DNA from: Ignavibacteriota bacterium
GTDB taxonomy: Bacteria > Bacteroidota > Ignavibacteria > Ignavibacteriales > Ignavibacteriaceae
NCBI GenBank assembly: GCA_013285425.1
Contig: CP053447.1
Coordinates: forward strand, 2,858,001 to 2,922,000
Direction of reading: 5' to 3'
DNA: 64,000 bases
A program made the position numbers and the translations under genes. Shown here in pieces: positions 57,010 through 64,000 of this stretch. Positions within the stretch are counted from its first letter, which is position 1; every line of letters starts with the position of its first letter. The notes beneath the pieces were generated by a model. That model was not told where the DNA came from. It searched no databases and saw only the letters and a list, made by a program, of their open reading frames with translations.

Positions 57010-59472
57010 ATGAAAAAAATCATTTTACTCCTTTTTCTTTTTACAATGGTAAATAATTATCCTCAGGATCAGAAGAGCTGGATAAGAATAAATCAACTCG
57101 GCTATTTAACTAAATCTGTTAAATCAGCAGTCTTTATCAGCAAAGATTTTATACTGCCTGAAATGTTTTCAATAAAGGATGCACTTACCGGGCAGATAGT
57201 TTTTAAATCAGGAAAGATTAAATCTTTCGGTGCGCAATGGTCTTTCAATTCAACAGCAAGGCTGGATTTTTCTGATTTTAAATTACAGGGCGCATTTTTT
57301 ATCGAATGCGATGGAATTAAATCTCCTTCCTTTCGAATTGATGATGATGTATATAACGGAACTGCTGATTTTCTGCTCAATTACATGAGGCAGCAAAGAT
57401 GCGGCTACAATCCTTATTTAAAAGATTCATGCCACACTCACGATGGATTTATAATTTATCATCCGTCACTTGATTCTGCTTTTATAAATGTTGTCGGCGG
57501 CTGGCATGATGCTTCTGATTATTTGCAGTATGTTACAACTTCTGCAAATGCGGCTTATCAGATGTTATTTGGGTATCTAAAAAATCCTGAAGCTTTTGAA
57601 GATAAATATGATAAGGACGGAAATAAGGGGGCAAATGGAATTCCCGATATTCTTGATGAAGCAAAATGGGGAGTTGACTGGCTGATGAAAATGAATCCTG
57701 AAAAGGATATTATGTTTAATCAAATTGCTGATGACAGAGATCATCGCGGATTCAGACTGCCGACCGAAGATACTATAAGCTATGGGAAAGGATTGGAAAG
57801 ACCAGTTTACTTTGCAACCGGTAAGCCGCAGGGAGTTTTTAAATATAAAAACAGAGCAGAAGGATTAGCTTCAACAGCAGGAAAATTTTCTTCTGTGTTT
57901 TCTTTAGCTTCACAATTACTTGGTAAATATTATCCTGAATTGTCTGAAACACTTTACCAAAAATCCAAAGATGCGTACCTAACAGGAAAGAACAGCCCCG
58001 GCGCTTGTCAAACAGCACCTTGTGTATCACCATATTTTTATGAAGAAGATAACTTTGTCGATGATATGGAGCTTGCTGCTGCACAATTATTTAATGTTTC
58101 GGGAGATAAAAATTATTTATCTGATGCAATTAACTTTGGAGTAATGGAGCCTGTAACACCGTGGATGGGAGCTGATACTGCAAATCATTATCAATGGTAT
58201 CCATTCGTTAACCTCGGGCATTACTGGTTAGCTGAAAATAATCCTGATATTTCAAAAGAAAAATTTTTATCATTTATGAAAAGAGGGATCGACTCAGTTT
58301 ATCAGCGCGGTAAAGATAATCCGTTCCAAATAGGTATTCCATTTATCTGGTGCTCTAATAATTTAATTTCTGCCATGCTTACTCAATGCAGATTATATAA
58401 TGAAATTTCCGGAGATGAAGAATATCTCGGGATGGAGGCTTCATTGCGCGATTGGCTGTTTGGATGTAATCCATGGGGAACAAGTATGATAGTCGGATTA
58501 CCGGCAAACGGTGATTATCCATCTGATCCTCATTCTGCATTTACACACCTGCATAATTACCCTATTAATGGCGGACTTGTTGATGGTCCTGTTTATTCGA
58601 CTATCTACAATAAACTAATCGGAATACAGCTTTACAGCCCTGATGAATATGAACAATTTCAAAATAATTATGTTGTTTATCACGATGATTATGGTGACTA
58701 TTCAACAAACGAACCGACTATGGACGGAACAGCAAGTTTAACTTATTATTTATCAGCACTTCAGAACATAGGAAACAAATCTTATAATAATTTTGTAATC
58801 AGTCACGGCGGTATAATTAAAACCGATACTACAAAGAAAGAAGTGCATCTTATTTTCAGTGCACACGAATTTGATGACGGCGCAAATGTTATAATGAAAA
58901 CTTTAAGGGATGAAAATGTTAAAGCAAACTTTTTCTTTACGGGGGATTTTATAAGATCACATCTTGAACTGATTAAAGAATTAAAAAAAGATGGTCATTA
59001 TGTCGGACCTCATTCGGATAAACATTTGTTATATGCAGACTGGGGAAAGAGAGATTCAACATTAATTTCAAAAAAAGAGTTCTTAACGGATCTGAAAAAC
59101 AATTACGATGCTTTAGAAAATGCCGGAATAAGTAAAAACGAATCTTTAATTTTTCTTCCTCCCTATGAATGGTATAACGATTCAATATCCGTTTGGGCAA
59201 GTGAGAACGGTATAAAGATAATCAATTTCATTCCCGGGGTAATTTCCAATGCAGATTATACAATTCCTTCGATGGGAAAACAATATCGTTCGAGTAACGA
59301 AATTTTTAACAGCATTATCAGCTTTGAAAATGAATTCGGATTAAACGGTGCAAATATTCTAATACATTTTGGTACAAGCCCTGAACGCACCGATAAGTTT
59401 TATAACAGACTTGGTGAACTAATTAAAAAGCTAAAAGCCAAAGGCTATAAATTTGATTTGATAAAGATTTAA
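57010..59472 (+). CDS. GH9 glycoside hydrolase fused to CE4-like deacetylase
   Basis: An 820-residue secreted enzyme. After a signal peptide (KKIILLLFLFTMVNNYPQ) comes the Ig-like CelD_N domain (about 25-115), then the GH9 (alpha/alpha)6 barrel (about 120-595) with the nucleophile region GGWHDASDYLQY and the proton donor in STNEPTMDGTASL. A CE4/NodB-like domain follows (about 615-820): motif 1 HEFDDGANV, motif 2 GPHSDKH, but motif 3 reads FLPPYEW with no Arg. GH9 enzymes cut beta-1,4-glucans such as cellulose or glucosaminidic polymers; a deacetylase partner suggests an acetylated or amino-sugar polymer. The end converges on gmd with only seven bases between. Confidence 0.88.
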   Translation: MKKIILLLFLFTMVNNYPQDQKSWIRINQLGYLTKSVKSAVFISKDFILPEMFSIKDALTGQIVFKSGKIKSFGAQWSFNSTARLDFSDFKLQGAFFIECDGIKSPSFRIDDDVYNGTADFLLNYMRQQRCGYNPYLKDSCHTHDGFIIYHPSLDSAFINVVGGWHDASDYLQYVTTSANAAYQMLFGYLKNPEAFEDKYDKDGNKGANGIPDILDEAKWGVDWLMKMNPEKDIMFNQIADDRDHRGFRLPTEDTISYGKGLERPVYFATGKPQGVFKYKNRAEGLASTAGKFSSVFSLASQLLGKYYPELSETLYQKSKDAYLTGKNSPGACQTAPCVSPYFYEEDNFVDDMELAAAQLFNVSGDKNYLSDAINFGVMEPVTPWMGADTANHYQWYPFVNLGHYWLAENNPDISKEKFLSFMKRGIDSVYQRGKDNPFQIGIPFIWCSNNLISAMLTQCRLYNEISGDEEYLGMEASLRDWLFGCNPWGTSMIVGLPANGDYPSDPHSAFTHLHNYPINGGLVDGPVYSTIYNKLIGIQLYSPDEYEQFQNNYVVYHDDYGDYSTNEPTMDGTASLTYYLSALQNIGNKSYNNFVISHGGIIKTDTTKKEVHLIFSAHEFDDGANVIMKTLRDENVKANFFFTGDFIRSHLELIKELKKDGHYVGPHSDKHLLYADWGKRDSTLISKKEFLTDLKNNYDALENAGISKNESLIFLPPYEWYNDSISVWASENGIKIINFIPGVISNADYTIPSMGKQYRSSNEIFNSIISFENEFGLNGANILIHFGTSPERTDKFYNRLGELIKKLKAKGYKFDLIKI

Positions 59473-59479
59473 ACAGAAT

Positions 59480-60607
59480 TTAAAATCCTCTTTTCAGTAC
59501 TTTATCCATATCGGATTTTATCATCAGCTTAACAAGATCTTCAAACTTTGTTTTTGCTTTCCAGCCTAGTAGTTTTTTTGCTTTTGCCGGATTACCAATA
59601 AGCATATCAACTTCTGTTGGGCGGTAATAATTTTTATCAACAGTAACAACCACTTTGCCTTTTTTAAGCTTTGAAGTAAAATCATATTTATAAAGCTTGG
59701 AATTTTTTTCGTAATCAATCAAATCTTTTGCTTTGTTAAAATCTACACTGCTGATAACACCTTTTTCATTTACTCCTTTCCCTCTCCACTCCAATTCGAT
59801 TCCAAGGTGCTTAAAACTATGCTCAACAAATTTTCTAACCGTATTTGTCTGTCCGGTTGCAAGGACAAAATCTTCAGCTTTCTTATGCTGAAGTATTCTC
59901 CACATTCCTTCACAATATTCGGGTGCATATCCCCAATCCCTTTTGGCATTAAGATTTCCAAGTGAAATACTCTGCTGTATCCCTGCTGCAATTCTCGAAG
60001 CAGCACGTGTGATTTTTCTGGTTACAAATGTTTCACCTCTTCTTGGTGACTCGTGATTGAACAAGATACCGTTACAGGCAAACAGATTGTAAGCTTCGCG
60101 ATAATTTACAATTATCCAGTAACCGTAAAGTTTTGCAACACCGTACGGCGAACGCGGATAGAAAGGTGTTCTTTCAGTCTGAGGAATTTCCTGAACTTTA
60201 CCATACAACTCACTTGTTGATGCCTGATAGAATTTTACTGTTCTTAATCCCACTTCTCTTATTGCATCAAGAAATCGCAGTGTTCCAAGTGCATCAACTT
60301 GCCCGGTGTAATCGGGAACTTCAAACGAAACTTTAACATGGCTTTGAGCAGCAAGGTTATATATTTCATCGGGATGAATTTTTTCAAGTAATCTGTTCAG
60401 ATTGCTTGTATCAACAAGATCGCCGTAATGAAGAAACATCTTCTTATTAAGAATTTCAGGATCATTGTAAAGATGATCAATTCTGCCGGTATTAAAAGAA
60501 CTGCTTCTTCTGATAATTCCGTGAACTTCATATCCTTTTTCAAGAAGGATTTCTGTTAAATAACTTCCGTCTTGTCCTGTTATTCCGGTTATTAGTGCTT
60601 TTTTCAT
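59480..60607 (-). CDS. gmd: GDP-mannose 4,6-dehydratase
   Basis: Gmd converts GDP-mannose to GDP-4-dehydro-6-deoxy-mannose, the first step to GDP-L-fucose. The 375-residue SDR enzyme has the NADP loop [24 protein letters not shown], the catalytic YGVAK ([13 protein letters not shown]) and the family motifs [17 protein letters not shown] and [18 protein letters not shown]. It lies 51 bases upstream of nothing but is followed on its 5' side by fcl, the next enzyme of the pathway, with a 51-base gap. Confidence 0.96.
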   Translation of the reverse strand: MKKALITGITGQDGSYLTEILLEKGYEVHGIIRRSSSFNTGRIDHLYNDPEILNKKMFLHYGDLVDTSNLNRLLEKIHPDEIYNLAAQSHVKVSFEVPDYTGQVDALGTLRFLDAIREVGLRTVKFYQASTSELYGKVQEIPQTERTPFYPRSPYGVAKLYGYWIIVNYREAYNLFACNGILFNHESPRRGETFVTRKITRAASRIAAGIQQSISLGNLNAKRDWGYAPEYCEGMWRILQHKKAEDFVLATGQTNTVRKFVEHSFKHLGIELEWRGKGVNEKGVISSVDFNKAKDLIDYEKNSKLYKYDFTSKLKKGKVVVTVDKNYYRPTEVDMLIGNPAKAKKLLGWKAKTKFEDLVKLMIKSDMDKVLKRGF

Positions 60608-60658
60608 TTTAGAGTCCTGATTAATCAGTTAATTCAACAAAATTGCCAAGTGATTGTT

Positions 60659-61618
60659 TTAGTGATATTTTTCAACAAACCATTTGTAAGTCAATCTTAT
60701 TCCTTCGTCCAACTCAGTTTTATATTTCCATCCAAGTGAATTAAGTCTTGTTACGTCCATAAGTTTTCTTGGTGTCCCATCCGGTTTAGTGGTATCATAA
60801 TCAATTTTACCTTTATAACCCACAATATCAGAAATGAGATTTGCCAGATCAGATATTGTTATATCTTTACCTGTTCCGACATTCAGATGAGTAATTTTGT
60901 TTTCATAAAGATCCTCAGCGTTTATTTTTTCCATCATAAAAATTATAGCATGAGCAAGATCCTCTACAAACATAAATTCTCTTAACGGTTTACCTGTTCC
61001 CCAAATAGTAACCGACTCTTTCTGTTCAATTTTAGCTTCGTGAAATTTTCTTATAAGTGCAGGAAGAACATGTGAAGTCTGAAGGTTAAAATTATCGTTT
61101 GGTCCATAAAGATTAGTGGGCATTGCAGAAATAAAATCACAACCGTACTGACGATAATAATTTTCGCATAATTTTATTCCGGCAATCTTTGCAATTGCGT
61201 AAGGCTCATTAGTAAACTCAAGAGTATCTGTAAGCAGATATTCTTCCTTCAACGGCTGAGGAGCTAGTTTCGGATAAATGCATGAGCTTCCAAGGAAAAC
61301 AAGTTTCTCAACTTTATTTAAGTAAGATGAATGAATAAGATTTGATTCTATCATCAGATTATCGTAAATAAATTCAGCACGATAAGTATTGTTAGCTAAT
61401 ATTCCGCCAACTTTTGCAGCCGCAATAATAACGACTTCAGGTTTTTCTGCCTCAAAGAATTTCAAAACATCTGACTGGTTTCTTAAATCCAATTCTGAGA
61501 AGTCTTTTATAACAATGTTTTTATAACCGGATTTAACTAACTCTTTATAAATAGCCGAGCCAACCATTCCATTATGACCGGCAAGGTAAGTCTTTTTATT
61601 TTTCAAGCTGCCAACCAA
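60659..61618 (-). CDS. fcl: GDP-L-fucose synthase
   Basis: Fcl (WcaG) epimerises and reduces the Gmd product to GDP-L-fucose with NADPH. The 319-residue protein has the Rossmann start [14 protein letters not shown], the Ser in [22 protein letters not shown] and the catalytic YxxxK in [14 protein letters not shown], plus [26 protein letters not shown]. It is transcribed with gmd; the order is Wzi-like protein, fcl, gmd, consistent with a fucose-containing surface polysaccharide. GTG/ATG choice: ATG at 61618 overlaps nothing and starts two bases after the Wzi-like stop. Confidence 0.95.
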   Translation of the reverse strand: MVGSLKNKKTYLAGHNGMVGSAIYKELVKSGYKNIVIKDFSELDLRNQSDVLKFFEAEKPEVVIIAAAKVGGILANNTYRAEFIYDNLMIESNLIHSSYLNKVEKLVFLGSSCIYPKLAPQPLKEEYLLTDTLEFTNEPYAIAKIAGIKLCENYYRQYGCDFISAMPTNLYGPNDNFNLQTSHVLPALIRKFHEAKIEQKESVTIWGTGKPLREFMFVEDLAHAIIFMMEKINAEDLYENKITHLNVGTGKDITISDLANLISDIVGYKGKIDYDTTKPDGTPRKLMDVTRLNSLGWKYKTELDEGIRLTYKWFVEKYH

Positions 61619-61620
61619 AA

Positions 61621-63273
61621 TTATAAACCATAATAAATTGAGAAATAAAATTCATTTAATACTTTATCAACAAAACTAAGATCGTCCTGCTGCAGCGAAT
61701 AATTTGTTCTTTGATATTGTAATTTAGCAAACAATTCGTGTGTGTATTCATACTTTATTTCTGCACCAATGTAGGAATAGTTTTTTCTTAAGCCAAACAG
61801 AAACGGCGGCTGCGGCTGAATAAAATATTGCTGTCGGACATTTCCGTTTTCACCTTTACGAATGTACTGAGCCCACACAGCAGCCTGCAAGCCTCTTATA
61901 AATCTATAGTTGAGTGATCCATAAATAAGATCAGAATTATGCCCCATCCAATGACCAAGCAAATATCCCGAACTTTGATAATCTGTCGTTTGAATATAAT
62001 GCCGGTAAACAAACGGATAAATTTTGGTGAACTCGATTTTTGCAGTCAGATTTTCTATTGGTAAATCAGTAACAGATGCACCAAGAGTAAACCCAAGTTG
62101 ATTCCGCTGTTTGTATGAATCAAATAAACCACTGATAGTTATTTCATCAATAAATAATGTGCCGTACAAATGAGTATTTGGTATATGACCTCTTGAACTT
62201 AATCCAAAAAATATTTGTGCATTTCCTCCGGCAGCATTTAACTGATGGCTTAACTGATGATCTGCTAACCGGAAAAACATTATCGGTATTAAATATAAAA
62301 GTTCAGGTTTTTTATCATACACTATCGATTCCCCGATAGAAATATCCAAACCTTTTAATGGAGTAACTGTCAATGTGTGAGAAGCAATAAACTTATCAAT
62401 AAATGAAAAACTTATACCGCCTGATAGATTATGAATTATCGTGTTAGAGTCCAATACTGTTGATGATAACCAGCCATGCAAATAGTTAAATCTAAACCAA
62501 TCAACAGGTTTGACATCCAATCTTATAAAACCAAATGACGGAGCTTTTTGTGACAGGACAAGCAATCCGCTTTCACCATAACCCCACTCCATCAAATCTT
62601 TACCAACTGCGAACGATCCCCAATCCCATTCGGTTGCTATTACAGCATTTATTTTACTATACTCCATTTTATCCGGAGGAAAAACAGGAGTTGTTAAATC
62701 CGACTTCGCTTCGATGCCGGTTATTGGTGTAAACTGTTTTAACTTATCTATTGTTTTGCCGGTTTCAGTATTATCTCTGAAATCAAAACTAAACCCTATG
62801 TATTTATCAATGTAGCCGTAAGCATAAATTCCATTCCATATATGAGTAAGCTTTTCATTATCACGGGAACCAATCTGTAAACCAAGAATGGGACTAATGT
62901 TTAATCTGAAGAAATTATTATTAAAGCTGAATAGCCTTAGTCTTTCTGATTTATCATGTCTGAAAAATAAAATTCCGGAAGAATCTTCCTTAATATTTTT
63001 CAGCAGATCAAATTCAAAACGAAAATCTTTATTGTAAAAGCTTAATTCTTCTTTCTCCAATGAGGTCAGCCTATCAGATTTTTCAGAAACCTCAATAAGC
63101 TTTTGCGCGATATATTTTCTGCTTACCGGTCTGATCTGATCATCAAACTCAATAATAGATTTTTGACTGAGTCTTGCAAGGAATGAATAAATATCTCTGT
63201 GCAGCGGTTCATAAACCACCTGTGCAAATGTGATAAAACTAAATAGCAGTGACAGAAATATCTTTTTTAACAT
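61621..63273 (-). CDS. capsule assembly Wzi-like outer-membrane protein
   Basis: A 550-residue protein with a signal peptide ([17 protein letters not shown]), an N-terminal helical segment ([19 protein letters not shown], about 25-75) and a long beta-barrel part ending in aromatic residues ([12 protein letters not shown]), the mark of outer-membrane barrels. Such Wzi-type proteins help tether capsule or exopolysaccharide to the cell surface. It lies between fcl and a DegT aminotransferase gene, with stops and starts within ten bases, so the whole block is one operon. Confidence 0.83.
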   Translation of the reverse strand: MLKKIFLSLLFSFITFAQVVYEPLHRDIYSFLARLSQKSIIEFDDQIRPVSRKYIAQKLIEVSEKSDRLTSLEKEELSFYNKDFRFEFDLLKNIKEDSSGILFFRHDKSERLRLFSFNNNFFRLNISPILGLQIGSRDNEKLTHIWNGIYAYGYIDKYIGFSFDFRDNTETGKTIDKLKQFTPITGIEAKSDLTTPVFPPDKMEYSKINAVIATEWDWGSFAVGKDLMEWGYGESGLLVLSQKAPSFGFIRLDVKPVDWFRFNYLHGWLSSTVLDSNTIIHNLSGGISFSFIDKFIASHTLTVTPLKGLDISIGESIVYDKKPELLYLIPIMFFRLADHQLSHQLNAAGGNAQIFFGLSSRGHIPNTHLYGTLFIDEITISGLFDSYKQRNQLGFTLGASVTDLPIENLTAKIEFTKIYPFVYRHYIQTTDYQSSGYLLGHWMGHNSDLIYGSLNYRFIRGLQAAVWAQYIRKGENGNVRQQYFIQPQPPFLFGLRKNYSYIGAEIKYEYTHELFAKLQYQRTNYSLQQDDLSFVDKVLNEFYFSIYYGL

Positions 63274-63282
63274 AAGATACTT

Positions 63283-64000
63283 TTACTTATTGAAAAACTT
63301 TTTGAAAGTATCAACTACATAAACCAGTTGATCATCGCTTAATTCAGGAAATATTGGCAGAGCTAAAGATTTATCTGCTGCAAATTCTGAAACAGGAAAA
63401 TCTCCCTTTTTATAACCAAGCTCTTTAAAACATTCCTGCAGATGAAATGGAACCGGATAATATATTTCTGTCCCGATTTCATTTTTAGTTAAGAATTCTC
63501 TTAATTTATCTCTGTCTTCAACTCTTACAATATATTGATTGTAGATATGATAATTCTTCACCTTTCCAAAATCATAAACAGCTTTAGGTAACAACACTTT
63601 ATTTTTAGAATCAAAAGATGTTTTTCCTGTTTGCTCAGCCAAGCCTGCTTCCTTAAACAGTTGTGTATAGCGATTAGCATTTTGTCTTCTTTTTTCGGAC
63701 CATTTATCCAGATGTGGAAGTTTAACTTTCAACACTGCGGCTTGTAAAGCATCAATTCTGAAATTGCCGCCAATTACTTTGTGATAATATTTTGGTTCAC
63801 CGCCGTGAACTCTTTTAATAGACAGGATTTTTGCAAGCTCATCATTATTTGTTGTAACCAAACCTCCATCACCATAGCAGCCAAGATTCTTGCTGGGGAA
63901 AAATGAAAAGCATCCGATATCGCCTATTGTTCCAACAAATCTTCCATCTTTATATTGTGTTCCGATTGCCTGGGCTGCATCTTCAATAACGATAAGATTA
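63283..64000 (-). CDS. DegT/DnrJ/EryC1/StrS aminotransferase, 5' part beyond the window
   Basis: A PLP enzyme of the sugar aminotransferase family, which makes nucleotide amino sugars for surface polymers. The frame is open to the window edge; the first visible residues are [16 protein letters not shown] and the PLP lysine is in [17 protein letters not shown]. The C-terminal part has [28 protein letters not shown] and [17 protein letters not shown]. The TTG at 63861 seen inside is not the true start. It is the first visible gene of the gmd-fcl operon. Confidence 0.93.
   Translation of the reverse strand, partial: NLIVIEDAAQAIGTQYKDGRFVGTIGDIGCFSFFPSKNLGCYGDGGLVTTNNDELAKILSIKRVHGGEPKYYHKVIGGNFRIDALQAAVLKVKLPHLDKWSEKRRQNANRYTQLFKEAGLAEQTGKTSFDSKNKVLLPKAVYDFGKVKNYHIYNQYIVRVEDRDKLREFLTKNEIGTEIYYPVPFHLQECFKELGYKKGDFPVSEFAADKSLALPIFPELSDDQLVYVVDTFKKFFNK

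Noticed and set aside
1..64000. CRISPR arrays, rRNA and tRNA genes
   Set aside because: No regularly spaced repeats, conserved rRNA blocks or cloverleaf-like sequences were found on reading the intergenic regions.

Overview
The window reads as chromosomal DNA of an AT-rich member of the Ignavibacteria/Bacteroidota group. The first gene fragment ends in a type IX secretion C-terminal domain of the NYPNPFNPET kind that is frequent in Ignavibacteria. Gene content also fits: PIN-PhoH fusion, U32 peptidase, Wzi-like capsule protein, GDP-fucose genes and TPR histidine kinases. The assignment rests on recognised families only; no marker gene was compared with a database. I saw no rRNA, tRNA or CRISPR array.

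Layout. 1-6.7 kb: end of a T9SS-exported protein, a long gene-free stretch, a P3A-type ATPase (frameshifted), a HEAT protein and an unusual SppA protease with a beta-rich N-terminal module (frameshifted). 7-9.6 kb: a mobile island in which an IS256-family element (8087-9480) sits inside the 3' end of an IS110-family transposase gene, with an exact 8-bp target duplication. 9.7-22.3 kb: housekeeping genes (MlaF-like ATPase, CBS protein, carAB, TPR kinase, PIN-PhoH, lipoprotein, DUF4920, mnmA). 22.3-31.4 kb: small zinc-ribbon proteins, lipoprotein protease, MFS carrier, hybrid kinase, PLP deaminase, a decayed HipA gene and a membrane-anchored winged-helix regulator. 31.5-38.2 kb: proS, antiporter, ppa, acnA. 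38.4-54 kb: stress and redox genes (hemerythrin, efflux pump, ADH, MarC, PEP mutase-like, DinB, lplA, DUF2249, FrnE-like DsbA, OsmC, deaminase, DUF2945, DUF488, SMUG2-like glycosylase), ending in a three-gene heme-copper operon. 54-64 kb: TrhP-like U32 peptidase, pepT, a GH9-deacetylase fusion, then a surface-polysaccharide block (gmd, fcl, Wzi-like protein, DegT aminotransferase running off the end).

The most interesting locus is 51165-53891: a CuA subunit II, a B-type-like subunit I in which the residue four after the helix VI copper histidine is Asn rather than Tyr, and a SenC/SCO chaperone. This matches the norSY-senC arrangement of sNOR nitric oxide reductases. A promoter-like element overlapping a 22-bp quasi-palindrome lies just upstream. 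DUF2249 and hemerythrin proteins nearby fit an NO and oxidative stress theme.

Five protein-coding genes carry single-base frameshifts (P-type ATPase, sppA, IS110 transposase, carA, frnE-like), some in homopolymers and some in housekeeping genes. Assembly or read indels are therefore a serious possibility, and the two halves of each should be read as one gene.
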